Part shown: positions 23,883 to 33,743 of the stretch, one piece after another | Numbering within the stretch: the first letter of the stretch is position 1 | Layout: every line of letters begins with the position of its first letter | NCBI GenBank assembly: GCA_963778225.1 | Contig: CAVZTR010000011.1 | Location: forward strand, 1 to 64,000 | Direction: 5' to 3' | Source: JAGVSR01 sp963778225 | GTDB taxonomy: Bacteria > Pseudomonadota > Alphaproteobacteria > Rhizobiales > Hyphomicrobiaceae | Length of the DNA stretch: 64,000 bases | Position numbers and translations under genes: made by a program | Notes under the pieces: model-generated | Told to the model about the DNA's origin: nothing | Database searches by the model: none | Seen by the model: only the letters and a program-made list of their open reading frames with translations

Positions 23883-24764
23883 TTATTGCGCAGAGCTGGC
23901 TTTCCACGACTTCATATTACCAGAGATCCAAGTCGCCTGCCGTTTAATGTATCGCCGCGTCTCGGCCTTCCCTTCCTCCACCGCCTCCTCAATCGCGAGT
24001 GTACCTGCCAGATGGGCCATCAGCGGCCTGAGACCCAGAGCCCGCATCCCCGGCAGTGCGGGATCGAGGTCGAGATCGGCGATGCGCCGGGCCTCCTCCA
24101 GCGCGCCCATGTCCATCATTCGGTCGAACCGCGCATCGCTGCGCTCATGCAGGGTCGCCCGGTCCGGCAGCACGACCATCCGCTCAGTTTCCTCTTCCTT
24201 CAGCACCGGGTTCCCCGGCTCGTTCTGCCACTCCCAGAGCGGCCGCCCCGTGGCCTCGAACACCTCGAGCGCCCGCACGATGCGCTGCGGATCGGTGGGG
24301 CTCAGCCGCGCTGCCGTCCCGGGATCGAGGTCCGCGAGTTTGCGATGCAGTTTCGATGCGCCAAGCCGGTCCGCCTCCGCCCGCCAGTGTTCGCGGATCG
24401 CCGGCGGGATCGCCGGAATCGGCGATAGCCCCTCCAGCAGCGCCTTCATATAGAGCCCCGTGCCGCCGACGAAGATCGGCAACCGTCCCTCGCCGTTCAG
24501 TTCCGCCAAGACAGCCTCTGCCTCGCGAACAAATCGGCCGACCGAATATCCCTCCCGCATCGGCACATGCCCATAGAGCCGGTGCGGGACCTCGGCGGTC
24601 TCTTCGGGCGATGGCCGCGCCGACAGGATCTGCAGTTCGTCATAAACCTGCATGCTGTCTGCGTTTACGATCACGCCACCCCGCTCGCGCGCAAGTTTCA
24701 AAGCGAGAGCGGATTTGCCGCTCGCGGTCGGACCGGCAATCAAGATAGGTCTCATCTGTGTCAT
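23883..24764 (-). CDS. miaA: tRNA dimethylallyltransferase
   Basis: A 293-residue enzyme that adds a dimethylallyl group to A37 of tRNAs reading codons beginning with U. P-loop 'LIAGPTASGKSALALKLA', 'VNADSMQVYDELQI', substrate region 'GHVPMREGYSVGRF', 'VGGTGLYMKALLEGL' and the end 'RRYIKRQATWISGNM'. AAGGAGGGCC before ATG 24764 sets the start; the frame open to 24902 runs into the divergent serB. serB begins 58 bases away on the other strand. Confidence 0.95.
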   Translation of the reverse strand: MTQMRPILIAGPTASGKSALALKLARERGGVIVNADSMQVYDELQILSARPSPEETAEVPHRLYGHVPMREGYSVGRFVREAEAVLAELNGEGRLPIFVGGTGLYMKALLEGLSPIPAIPPAIREHWRAEADRLGASKLHRKLADLDPGTAARLSPTDPQRIVRALEVFEATGRPLWEWQNEPGNPVLKEEETERMVVLPDRATLHERSDARFDRMMDMGALEEARRIADLDLDPALPGMRALGLRPLMAHLAGTLAIEEAVEEGKAETRRYIKRQATWISGNMKSWKASSAQ

Positions 24765-24821
24765 GGCCCTCCTTAACCGACGCAGAGTGCACGCGCCACA
24801 TCTGCTTCCAACCCCACACCG

Positions 24822-25706
24822 ATGCACCAAGCAGCCCGTCTCATCCTGACCGCCGATCCAGCATCCGGTGCACTCGACGAGAGCGCGTGTCGTCGCGTTC
24901 AAACAATCATTGAGACCGAAGGCCGCTGGCTAGCACCGGGCGCTGCGCTTCAGTTCGACACCGAAGCCTCCGTCACCCGCCAACTGATCGAGCCCGCCCT
25001 CTCCGGCCTGCCCATCGACATCAACGTCGTACCGGCCTCATGCCGCGCGAAGAAACTCCTCGTCGCCGACATGGAATCGACCCTGATCGAGCAGGAGATG
25101 ATCGACGAGTTGGCCAGCCTCACCGGCCGCCGCGATGAGATCGCCGCCATCACGCTGGCGACCATGCGCGGAGACCTCGATTTCAAGCAGTCGCTCCGTC
25201 ACCGCGTGGCCCTGCTCGCAGGCCTCACGACGGTGCATCTCGAAGAGGTCGCCGCGCGCATCACGCCGATGCCCGGTGCCACAGCACTCGTCTCCACCAT
25301 GAAAGCCAACGGCGCCGTCACCGCGCTCGTCTCCGGCGGCTTCACCGTCTTCATCGAGCAGGTCGCCGCGCGTCTCGGGTTCGACCGCCATTTCGGCAAC
25401 GTGCTCGAAATCGAAACCGGCCGCCTCACAGGCCGCGTTCTCGAACCGATCCTCGACGCGACGGCCAAGCGCGACCTGCTGCTCGGCCTCGCCGCCGAAT
25501 ACGGTCTGGCCCTCGCGAACGTCCTTGCCGTCGGCGACGGCGCCAACGACATGCCGATGCTGCAAGCCGCAGGCCTTGGCGTCGCGTTCCGCGCCAAGCC
25601 GGCTGTCCGGGCTGCCATGCTGAACTCCCCCACCGGCGCCGTCATCGATCACGGCGATCTTTCAGCCCTTCTCCACCTTCAAGGACTGCCATCACCGGCG
25701 GACTAA
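24822..25706 (+). CDS. serB: Phosphoserine phosphatase
   Basis: Last step of serine synthesis, a HAD-superfamily enzyme of 294 residues with the family's N-terminal ACT-like region (1-75). HAD motif I is 'LLVADMESTLIEQEMIDELA', motif II Ser in 'TALVSGGFTVF', motif III Lys in 'ATAKRDLLL' and motif IV 'AVGDGANDMPMLQAAGLGVA'. The usual DxDST of motif I reads DMEST, so Glu replaces the second Asp (general acid/base). The change is conservative, and I recall similar variants in relatives but cannot check this. Divergent from miaA. Confidence 0.92.
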   Translation: MHQAARLILTADPASGALDESACRRVQTIIETEGRWLAPGAALQFDTEASVTRQLIEPALSGLPIDINVVPASCRAKKLLVADMESTLIEQEMIDELASLTGRRDEIAAITLATMRGDLDFKQSLRHRVALLAGLTTVHLEEVAARITPMPGATALVSTMKANGAVTALVSGGFTVFIEQVAARLGFDRHFGNVLEIETGRLTGRVLEPILDATAKRDLLLGLAAEYGLALANVLAVGDGANDMPMLQAAGLGVAFRAKPAVRAAMLNSPTGAVIDHGDLSALLHLQGLPSPAD

Positions 25707-25769
25707 CGAAAACTTTGTCCACGGCGCATCTTCCAGATACGTTGCGCGCCGAACCAGGGGGAAAGACAC

Positions 25770-26777
25770 GTGACCGATATCGGCCTCTTACTCGGCGGGC
25801 TCGTCCTGCTCGTTATCGGCGGCGAACTGCTCGTGCGCGGCGCCGTCGCCATTGCCGAACGGCTCGGCATGTCGCCACTTCTCATTGGCCTCACACTCGT
25901 CGGCTTCGGCACCTCGACCCCCGAACTCGTCACCAGCGTGCAAGCCGCCATGGCCGGTTCGCCCGGCATCGCCGTTGGCAATATCGTCGGTTCGAATATC
26001 GCCAACATCCTTCTCATCCTCGGCCTGTCCGCGATCATCACGCCCGTCGCCGTCCAATCGAATGCGCTGCGCCGCGATGGCGTCTTCGTCGTCGTCACCG
26101 CGCTCCTGCTGACGATCATCGGCTACACCTACGCCCTCGATCGCATCACCGGCGTCATCTTCGTCGGCCTGCTCGCCACCTACATTCTCTACGCCTACCG
26201 CCAGGAAACGACGCCCGCCTCTGCATCGGACGGCCACACCTCCGCATTCGAAAAGGCCGAAGCGTACGACGAACTGCATAACGGTCCAATCCGCCACCAG
26301 ACCCAAACCAAAACCTGGGCCGAGAAGCTCGGCCCCATCCTGCCGCTCGTCATGGCACTCGGCGGCTTGGCCATCGTGGTTCTCGGCGGCAAGCTTCTCG
26401 TCGATGGCGCGATCGGCATCGCCCGCTCCTACGGCATGTCCGAAACCGTGATCGGCCTCACCATCGTCGCCGTCGGCACGTCGATGCCCGAGTTCGTCAC
26501 GTCCGTCGTCGCCGCCATCCGCAAGCACGGCGATGTCGCGCTCGGCAACATCATGGGCTCCAACATCTACAATGTCCTTGGCATCGGCGGCGTGACCGGA
26601 CTTCTCTCGCCGACCGATATCCCGCGCGAGATCGCAACGTTCGATAACTTCGTCATGCTTGCCGCCAGCGCCGCCATGTTCGCGGTCGCCTGGAGCGGCT
26701 ATCGCATCAGCCGCCTCGAAGGGACCGCCCTCCTCGCCGGCTACATCGCCTACGTTTACGTCCTGCTGCCGAAGTAA
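25770..26777 (+). CDS. Calcium/sodium antiporter (CaCA superfamily)
   Basis: A 335-residue inner-membrane protein of about ten helices, with the two alpha-repeats that define the exchanger family: 'LVGFGTSTPELVTSVQAAMA' with 'AVGNIVGSNIANILLILGLS', and 'IVAVGTSMPEFVTSVVAAIR' with 'ALGNIMGSNIYNVLGIGG'. Both repeats keep the Glu and the G-S-N-I/N motifs needed for ion binding. GTG start at 25770 with GGGGGAAAG 5 bases upstream. It overlaps the end of the next, convergent gene by 22 bases. Confidence 0.93.
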   Translation: MTDIGLLLGGLVLLVIGGELLVRGAVAIAERLGMSPLLIGLTLVGFGTSTPELVTSVQAAMAGSPGIAVGNIVGSNIANILLILGLSAIITPVAVQSNALRRDGVFVVVTALLLTIIGYTYALDRITGVIFVGLLATYILYAYRQETTPASASDGHTSAFEKAEAYDELHNGPIRHQTQTKTWAEKLGPILPLVMALGGLAIVVLGGKLLVDGAIGIARSYGMSETVIGLTIVAVGTSMPEFVTSVVAAIRKHGDVALGNIMGSNIYNVLGIGGVTGLLSPTDIPREIATFDNFVMLAASAAMFAVAWSGYRISRLEGTALLAGYIAYVYVLLPK

Positions 26778-27415
26778 CCGTCCCACGTCGCCCGCACCCA
26801 AGCGCGAAACGCAACAACACGCGCCTGCACCTCAGGCTTCCACTTCGCCCACGCCCGGCCGGTCGCCAACCGCACGCGCGTCTTCACCATGCGGCCGTAG
26901 CGCCAGACCCACGAAGCGCGGATCTGCGCAAATAGCCGATCCTTCCAGGGCATGAACCGGTTGTACGCGTTCGCGAACCACGCGATCTGCATCAGCGCCG
27001 GCCGCGTCAGCATGAACAGCCGCGCAACAAGCGCCGTCGATGCGACCTTCGCCCCGATGAACAGCCCCGTCGCCGCCGCGAACTGCTCATTCGCCAGCAG
27101 CCACACCGCCAGCAGCTTCAACGGAAACAGGATCGCCGTCGGCAACGCGAACACGAACAGCGCCGCGTATGGCGGCAACTGCATGATCAGCAGTTCGAGC
27201 CGCGCGATGATGCGGAAGCGCGCGAACCACGCCAGCGCCTCCGACAGCGGCTTCCAGCCCCACTCCTCGAACAGAAGAATGAGTGCCGCCAGAACCTGCA
27301 ATGCCATGACCAGCACCGGCCGCAGCGCCGACCACGCCAGCAGCCAAAGCACCCGCAGACCCGCGAACACGAGCCGCGCCGCTTCTCTCAATCCTTTGCC
27401 GAGTTGTGCCAGCAT
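26756..27415 (-). CDS. Hypothetical membrane protein
   Basis: A 219-residue protein with several hydrophobic segments ('VLWLLAWSALRPVLVMALQV', 'LPPYAALFVFALPTAILFPL', 'ATGLFIGAKVASTALVARLF') and a basic, Trp-rich cytosolic tail ('WKDRLFAQIRASWVWRYGRM'). I recognise no transport motif; it looks like a rhizobial conserved hypothetical. Start at Met 27415 rather than 27445 is a choice on hydropathy. Confidence 0.6.
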   Translation of the reverse strand: MLAQLGKGLREAARLVFAGLRVLWLLAWSALRPVLVMALQVLAALILLFEEWGWKPLSEALAWFARFRIIARLELLIMQLPPYAALFVFALPTAILFPLKLLAVWLLANEQFAAATGLFIGAKVASTALVARLFMLTRPALMQIAWFANAYNRFMPWKDRLFAQIRASWVWRYGRMVKTRVRLATGRAWAKWKPEVQARVVAFRAWVRATWDGYFGSRT

Positions 27416-27483
27416 GCCCGCCGCCTGCCCCTCATCGTCCGGCAAGCGTACACGAAACCCTTCAGCACGCCGTTAATCGCACA

Positions 27484-29445
27484 TTAGAGTTTCGGCAGCA
27501 CCACGTCCGCCGGCCGCAACGCCCCTGTCCGCTCGGCTTCTTCCAGCGCCAGCGCCAATTCCTCGCGCGCCTTCTCGGCCTGCCGCTGCCGGCTCCACAG
27601 GCTCGCATAAAGCCCGCCCTTCGCGATCAGCTCCGCGTGCGTGCCCTGCTCGACGAGTTCGCCCTTATCCAGCACGACGATGTTGTCCGCATGCACGATC
27701 GTCGACAGCCGGTGCGCGATCACGAGCGTGGTGCGATCCTTCGTGGCCCGATCCAGCGCGTCCTGGATCTCTTTCTCCGTATGACTGTCGAGCGCACTCG
27801 TCGCCTCGTCGAGCACCAGAATGGGCGGCCCCTTCAGGAGCGTCCGCGCGATCGCCACGCGTTGCTTTTCGCCGCCCGACAGCTTCAACCCGCGCTCGCC
27901 CACCATCGTCTTGTAGCCCTGCGGCAGCGTCTGCACGAACTCGTCGATCTGCGCGATCTTCGCCGCCGCCACCACGTCTTCGTCCGACGCATCCGGACGC
28001 CCATAACGAATGTTGTAGAGGATCGTATCGTTGAACAGCACCGTATCCTGCGGCACCACACCGATGGCGGCGCGCAAAGATTTCTGCGTCACGTCGCGAA
28101 TATCCTGCCCGTCGATCGTGACCCGGCCGGATTGAATGTCATAGAACCGGAACAGGATGCGCGAGATCGTCGACTTGCCGGCTCCCGATGGGCCGACGAT
28201 CGCCACCATCTTCCCCGCCGGCACCTCAAATGACACATCGCGTAGGATCCGCCGGTCCTTTTCGTATGAGAAACCCACGTTCTCGAAGCGGATCTCCCCC
28301 TTCGACACCACCAGCGGCTTGGCGCCCGGCTTGTCGCGCACCTCGGCCTGTTCTTCCAAGAGCGAGAACATCGTCTCCAGGTCGACAAGCCCCTGCTTGA
28401 TCTCGCGATACACCATGCCCATGAAATTCAGCGGCATATAAAGCTGGATCAGCATCGCGTTGATCATCACGAAATCGCCGATCGAATGCGTCCCCGCGAT
28501 CACGCCCCGCGCCGACAGCCACATCACAATCGTCATCCCGACCGTGAAGATCAGCGCCTGCCCCGTGTTGAGAACACCCAGCGACGCATACGTCTTCACC
28601 GCCGCGATCTCGTAACGCTGCATGGCGGCATCGAACCTGCCGCTCTCCACGCCCTCGTTGCCGAAGTATTTGACGGTCTCGAAATTGAGCAGACTATCGA
28701 TCGCCTTTGTGTTGGCGTCCGTGTCGCTCTCGTTCATCTCGCGCCGAATTGCGATCCGCTTCTCCGACGCCGCGAACGTGAACCACATGTAGGCGGCGAT
28801 CGTCACAAGCAGGATCACCACATAGCCGAAATTGAAATAGTAGGTCAGCAGCGCGCAGACGAGGATCAGTTCCAGCGCCGTCGGCGCAAGCTGAAGAATG
28901 CCCATGCGCAAGATGAGATCGACGCCCCGCGTTCCCCGCTCGATCACCCGCGAAAGCCCGCCCGTCCGCCGCTCCAGATGGAACCGCAGCGACAGCTTGT
29001 GCAGATGCTCGAATGTCCGGTTGTTGAGCGAGCGGACCGCATGCTGCCCCACCTTCGTGAAGAGCACGTCGCGCACCTGGTTCAATGCCATCGCGAGCAC
29101 GCGCCCCACGCCGTAGGCGAGGATCAGCATGGACGCTCCCACCGCCAAATGCCCGGCCCCGAGCGTATTCGGGTTCGGCGCATCCGCGGTCAGCCAGTCG
29201 GTCGTGTATTTGAAAGTGACGGGGATCGCGATGGTGACGAGCTTGGCCAGCACCAGCATGACGAATGCGAGCGCCACATTGAACCTGAGATCCGGCCGCC
29301 CCTCCGGCCAGACGAACGGCAGCAGGCCCTTGAAGACAGTCCAGTGATCCGCCTCCGCCGAGAGGCCGAGCAGATTCGGACTTTCACCTTTGGCCTTGGC
29401 GGCGGCATGTGCAGGCACGCGCGGTGTCGTGATCGGAGCATTCAT
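27484..29445 (-). CDS. Atm1-type ABC exporter (half transporter)
   Basis: A 653-residue ABC half-transporter resembling mitochondrial Atm1/ABCB7 and bacterial heavy-metal exporters. Membrane domain residues 50-370 with the Atm1-like glutathione-site stretch 'RTGGLSRVIERGTRGVDLIL' and 'LLNFETVKYFGNE'. Nucleotide-binding domain 390-630: Walker A 'GPSGAGKST', signature 'LSGGEKQRVAIAR', Walker B 'ILVLDEATSALDSHTEKE', H-loop 'VIAHRLSTIVHAD'. It works as a homodimer exporting glutathione-linked sulfur or metal compounds (family knowledge). The relevant start region has a weak ribosome site. Confidence 0.93.
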   Translation of the reverse strand: MNAPITTPRVPAHAAAKAKGESPNLLGLSAEADHWTVFKGLLPFVWPEGRPDLRFNVALAFVMLVLAKLVTIAIPVTFKYTTDWLTADAPNPNTLGAGHLAVGASMLILAYGVGRVLAMALNQVRDVLFTKVGQHAVRSLNNRTFEHLHKLSLRFHLERRTGGLSRVIERGTRGVDLILRMGILQLAPTALELILVCALLTYYFNFGYVVILLVTIAAYMWFTFAASEKRIAIRREMNESDTDANTKAIDSLLNFETVKYFGNEGVESGRFDAAMQRYEIAAVKTYASLGVLNTGQALIFTVGMTIVMWLSARGVIAGTHSIGDFVMINAMLIQLYMPLNFMGMVYREIKQGLVDLETMFSLLEEQAEVRDKPGAKPLVVSKGEIRFENVGFSYEKDRRILRDVSFEVPAGKMVAIVGPSGAGKSTISRILFRFYDIQSGRVTIDGQDIRDVTQKSLRAAIGVVPQDTVLFNDTILYNIRYGRPDASDEDVVAAAKIAQIDEFVQTLPQGYKTMVGERGLKLSGGEKQRVAIARTLLKGPPILVLDEATSALDSHTEKEIQDALDRATKDRTTLVIAHRLSTIVHADNIVVLDKGELVEQGTHAELIAKGGLYASLWSRQRQAEKAREELALALEEAERTGALRPADVVLPKL

Positions 29446-29609
29446 ATGGTCGTTGGCCTTGGGCTCATCATGGGGGGCGGCGCTGATAGGAACGCAACCG
29501 GCAGCCGAGCAACCTTAGCGGCGAGACCCGGCAACTTCCACCCGTCTATGTCATGGCGTTGACGCACGTTTCTCGCGCGCCACGGCGATGGCGACACATG
29601 GCCGCTGCA

Positions 29610-31050
29610 TTACCCGCGCTCGGGCAGCCGCAGCGCGAGACACGGCCGCACGACATGCGGGCTCGAGAGCCGCTTGCGGTTCACACGATAGATACGCGGG
29701 TAGGCAAGACCGGATCCGTAGAACCGCTCCGCCACATCCCACAGTGTATCATCCGCGCCGGTCACATACCACCGGCGCCCGCGCCGATGCACCACGCGGC
29801 CGTATTCGCACTGCCCAGCCGCCGCCGAAATCGAACCAGATGCATCCACCTTCGCGGCCGTAGCTTCACGCGCATCGCTCGCTGACGTCTTCTCCGCACT
29901 CGGCCGCTTTTCTCCCGGCAGATAGAAGCGCTCCAGCGTAATCGTTGCCTTTTGCGGCGCTTTGGACGGCGGTTCGGCGTCTTTGCGCGCTTTCGCGCGA
30001 TCCGCCTCCTCCTTCGCCAATCTGCAGCCGCTCCAGGTCCTCCGCAATGCGCTTGTCGGCCTCGGCCTTCTTCCGCGCCAGCTCCTCGGCCTGTCTGCGC
30101 TTCAATGCCTCTTTCTGAGAGGCCTCCGCCACGGCCTTCTCGTATTGTTCTGCCTTGCGCACCCTATCGGCTTCGGCACGTTCAATCCGGCGCGCCTCAG
30201 CCTCTGCCCGCTCCTTCGCAATCGCTTTCGCAGCCGATTGCACGTCGGCAGGCGGCGCGACATGCACCGGATCAACCATTGCGTTTTGCAATTTGTCTCG
30301 CGTCGGATCTTTCACTCGCGCCAGATCTCTATCTTCCCGAAGATCTGCCGCAGCCGTCTCTGACTTCGCAACGCGGAGTTTCTGCACCACCTCTTCGCGA
30401 TAGGACTTTGCCGAGCGCTTCAGCCACTCGATCACCACCGCCAGCGCACCCTCTCGCACGGACTGGTCAATCGGTTCCTCGACGTCGGGCGCTGCAACAG
30501 CGGTGGCAGCAGGCGCCGCAGCCTGATCCATTTGCGTTTTGCGTTGCGTGATGTCGTCGAACGCCTGCCCTGCACCTTCCGCGAGCTGTTCAGCGCGCTG
30601 ACGCGTCGCGCGCTCCGTCTCGTTGGGTGGGGCGTCGTGCTGAACCACCGCGCGCCCGCGGAGTTCCGCAGGAATGGCGACGCGAATTTCATCGCCGGCG
30701 GCCCGCGGACCCGCCGCACCCACCCGCGCATCTACGCGCATCCGATACGTACCGGCCTTCAGCCCCGTCTCCAACGCGATCCGCCACTGTCCACTTTGCG
30801 CGACAGTCGCAACGCCCAGCGCGACGTCGTCTGAGACAAGTTCCACGATATCCCCAGGGCGCCCCTCGCCCTCGATATACGATGCGCCGCCTGGATCGAT
30901 GATGACCTGACCAATCGTCGGCGGAGCGGCGTCGGATGGCTTCTGCGCTGCTGCGTTCGCAACAGGATATGCGAGATAGCACGCTGCCATCAACGCGATG
31001 GCTGTGCGCAGGCGCGGCGGTCTTTGCCCCGTCACTCGCCGGCCGTTCAT
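29610..31050 (-). CDS. Exported coiled-coil protein with LysM-like C-terminus, one-base frameshift
   Basis: Restored length about 479 residues. Signal peptide (to about 35), a beta-rich domain ('GQVIIDPGGASYIEGEGRPG', 'TGLKAGTYRMRVDARVG') seen in rhizobial peptidoglycan-binding proteins, then a long Lys/Glu/Ala coiled coil (about 170-370). After 'IAEDLERLQ' (near 30022) the present frame degenerates, while the other frame continues as 'LAKEEADRAKARKDAEP' and finishes with 'YVTGADDTLWDVAERFYGSG' and 'YPRIYRVNRKR', a LysM-type peptidoglycan-binding module. One extra A near 30019-30022 explains it. Confidence 0.75.
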
Positions 31051-31238
31051 CGCCTGCGCCCGCTGTCTGCTGTCATCACCACGTTGTCCTGTCTGCTATA
31101 AGTCCGTGACCAACTTGCGGCATACGCCGGTCCGCATCAGAAATCGCCTCATTTGGGAACGACTTGGACTTGGCCTCGATTTATTCCCAGCGGCCTCCCA
31201 TATGAAACTGCCGTGCCTATGCGAAGAGAGCACAACAG

Positions 31239-31910
31239 ATGAAAAACAATGGTTCCAGACCTCTCAATTCCTTGAATGGCTCATTAACCCTGAAGCCCCA
31301 CACCGAACACCACCGCCCCGCCCGCTCCGTCTGCGTTTATTGCGGCTCCGGCCACGGCACCAGCCCTGCATACGCTGCTGCAGCGCGGATACTTGGCCGA
31401 TCACTGGCAGAAGCTGGCGTCGGCCTCGTGTACGGTGGCGGAAGCCTCGGCCTCATGGGCGAAGTGGCCCGGGCGACGCTGGACGCCGGCGGTCATGTCA
31501 CCGGCATCATTCCCACGTTTCTCACCGAACGCGAACACATGCTGAAAGACGTGAACGATCTCATCGTCACGCGCGACATGCACGAGCGCAAGCAGCTCAT
31601 GTTCGATCATTCGGCTGCTTTTGTCGCCCTTCCCGGCGGCATCGGCACATTGGAAGAATTGGTCGAACAGCTGACGTGGTCGCAGCTCGGCCGTCACTCC
31701 AAGCCCGTCATCCTCGCCAACATCGCCGACTTCTGGTCGCCCTTCCTCAATCTCCTTGCCCACATGCGCAATGAGACCTTCATCCGGCCGGGCCTCGAAG
31801 TCCGCTTCAAGGTCGTGCAGGAAGCCCAGCAAATTGTTCCCACTCTTCTATCCGCACTCGAACTCGCACCCTCGACGCCAAACGACGACGCCGTCCTCGC
31901 CAAATTCTAA
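31239..31910 (+). CDS. LOG-family phosphoribohydrolase
   Basis: A 223-residue protein of the LOG ('lysine decarboxylase-like') family: 'SVCVYCGSGHGTSPAYAAAA', 'VYGGGSLGLMGEVARATLDA' and the signature 'ALPGGIGTLEELVEQLTWSQ'. LOG proteins release free cytokinin-type bases by cleaving nucleoside 5'-monophosphates; in bacteria they probably recycle modified nucleotides. About 30 residues precede the domain; the true start could be downstream of 31239. The common label 'TIGR00730 Rossmann fold protein' fits. Confidence 0.88.
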   Translation: MKNNGSRPLNSLNGSLTLKPHTEHHRPARSVCVYCGSGHGTSPAYAAAARILGRSLAEAGVGLVYGGGSLGLMGEVARATLDAGGHVTGIIPTFLTEREHMLKDVNDLIVTRDMHERKQLMFDHSAAFVALPGGIGTLEELVEQLTWSQLGRHSKPVILANIADFWSPFLNLLAHMRNETFIRPGLEVRFKVVQEAQQIVPTLLSALELAPSTPNDDAVLAKF

Positions 31911-32141
31911 AGGATGTTGGCGGCGCCTTCTAACCCGCTGTCGCCAGCCCACCGGAAGGCGCAACCCGATCCCCTCTCCCGCGCAGGGAGAGGCATAGAG
32001 CATAAGGCCGTTGGTTCGCCGGAATACTCCGCCCCTCGGGGCGTTATTCCATTGCAGTGGCGCGGTCCTCCTCAGCCACTTGCCCCGGTGGCGGGCACGT
32101 GCCCGCCGGAGACCGCGCCACGCCCAACTTACGAGGCTCGC
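31911..32141. repeat. Intergenic palindromes between LOG gene and M48 protease
   Basis: Two inverted repeats stand out: CCTCTCCC-GCGC-AGGGAGAGG near 31973-31992 and the perfect 18-bp palindrome GGCGGGCACGTGCCCGCC at 32090-32107. The first may terminate the LOG transcript; the second could be a regulator site. Confidence 0.4.
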
Positions 32142-33116
32142 ATGCTCAAATCCAAACGGACCGCCTTGCCGAGCCCAAGCCTGCTATCGCACAACGTGGC
32201 CCACTCGCTGACGATCCTGATCGGCCTCGGCATCGCCGCGGGCCTCAGCGCCTATTTGCTCGCCGGGCTCGCCGGGATCGTCACGGTCGCCATCATCCTG
32301 GTCGCACTCACGCTCGCCGCACCGCGCGTTCCCGCCGAAACCCTGATGCGCCTCTACTCCGCGCGCCTCGTGCCCCTCGATGACAGCCAGCTATCGAGCC
32401 TCGTCGATGTGCTCGCCTGGCGCGCCGGCCTCGTGCAGCGACCCGATCTCTATTTGATCCCGAGCATGACGCTCCACGCCTTCGCGGCCGGCACACCCAC
32501 GCGCCCCGCGATCGCCATCTCCGAAGGCTTGGTCCGTCAGCTCTCGTTGCGCGAATTGGCCGGCGTACTCGCCCATGAAACGAGCCACATCCGCAACGGC
32601 GATCTCTGGATCATGGGACTGGCCGATCTCGCCACCCGCGTGCTGCACGGGCTCGCCTATCTGGCCCTCGCGCTCGCCGCCTATAACGGCATCGCCTACC
32701 TCCGCGGCTTCGAGCCGATTGCCTGGACCGCCATCGCAATCCTCTATCTGACCCCCGCCGCCATCAATCTGCTTCAGCTGGCCTTGTCGCGCGCCCGCGA
32801 ATACGAGGCAGACCGTCTGGCCGCCGCCTTGACGGGTGACCCTGTGGGGCTGGCGTCAGCGCTGCGCCGGGTCGAGACGTACACGGGCCACTTCTGGGAG
32901 GACCTGACGCTGCCTGTTCCAGCGCGCCGCGTGCCTCAGCCCTCGCTGCTGCGGACCCACCCTCCGGCCGATCAGCGGGTCGCACGCTTGCTGGACCTCG
33001 CCCACCTGCCCTCGGTCGATCCGCTCGTCATTATCGAAAAGCCGATGGTGTCACTTGTTGGCATGGGACCGGCCTCATTGCGGCCACGATACCGCTGGCT
33101 TGGCCTCTGGTACTGA
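32142..33116 (+). CDS. M48 family zinc metalloprotease (HtpX-like)
   Basis: A 324-residue inner-membrane peptidase. Two N-terminal helices ('LTILIGLGIAAGLSAYLLAG', 'IVTVAIILVALTLAA'), the zinc-binding HExxH as 'LAHETSHIRNGD', two further helices, and the third ligand in 'SRAREYEADRLAAALTGDP'. HtpX-type proteases degrade damaged membrane proteins (family knowledge). ATG 32142, with GAGG 6 bases upstream, is chosen over a frame open from 31914 whose N-terminal 76 residues lack coding character. Confidence 0.9.
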   Translation: MLKSKRTALPSPSLLSHNVAHSLTILIGLGIAAGLSAYLLAGLAGIVTVAIILVALTLAAPRVPAETLMRLYSARLVPLDDSQLSSLVDVLAWRAGLVQRPDLYLIPSMTLHAFAAGTPTRPAIAISEGLVRQLSLRELAGVLAHETSHIRNGDLWIMGLADLATRVLHGLAYLALALAAYNGIAYLRGFEPIAWTAIAILYLTPAAINLLQLALSRAREYEADRLAAALTGDPVGLASALRRVETYTGHFWEDLTLPVPARRVPQPSLLRTHPPADQRVARLLDLAHLPSVDPLVIIEKPMVSLVGMGPASLRPRYRWLGLWY

Positions 33117-33288
33117 CGACCGGCACCGCTAACACATTAGCAACCTTGAGCTATTCTTCGAGAAGGCACGTTCATCCACTGTTCAGGGGCAAGCCGCGAT
33201 ACTGCCGGAATATCGCGGTCATTTCCGCATTCGCCGCTATACTCATCCGATGAGTCGCGGCGGCGTACGAACAACTCCGGAGTCTGCC

Positions 33289-33678
33289 ATGGCCCCCGCC
33301 CCATACCATCGGCCGCACGCGCTGCGCATCTCCGCCCTGGCGCTGGCCGCCCTGTCTCTCGCGTCGACCGCTATCCCCGCCCCGGCCCAGACGGTGTATC
33401 GTGAATTCGACGACAGCGGGTTCGATGCCTTCCCCGGCGACGACGACGCCTACGAAGCCCCCCTCCGCCGCCGTCCCAGCGCCGAAGACGAGGACGACGA
33501 ACGCTTCGAAAAAGACGATACCGACAACGACTACGACGACTACGACAACGATTTTCCCGACGATCGCCAAGGCAATCTCGACTTATCCCCGCCCCGGGAT
33601 TCCGTGCGTCGCGCGCCGCAGCCCCCGCCTTCGGTGAATGCCAAGCCGGACGAGAAGGCCTGGAAGCCCGCTCTCTGA
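33289..33678 (+). CDS. Small acidic exported protein
   Basis: A 129-residue protein. GGAG lies 6 bases before ATG 33289, preferable to ATG 33250. Signal peptide 'LRISALALAALSLASTAIPA' with cleavage after APA. The mature chain is extremely acidic, with a run of Asp, Glu and Tyr (EDEDDERFEKDDTDNDYDDY) at about residues 65-90 and a Pro-rich end. It is probably disordered and may bind cations such as Ca2+ (inference from composition). No family recognised. Confidence 0.6.
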   Translation: MAPAPYHRPHALRISALALAALSLASTAIPAPAQTVYREFDDSGFDAFPGDDDAYEAPLRRRPSAEDEDDERFEKDDTDNDYDDYDNDFPDDRQGNLDLSPPRDSVRRAPQPPPSVNAKPDEKAWKPAL

Positions 33679-33743
33679 TCGCTCCGTGGACGGTGGGCCG
33701 CACCCCGTTGCACCGGTGAGCGCGGTCACGTACAGCGGACGTC

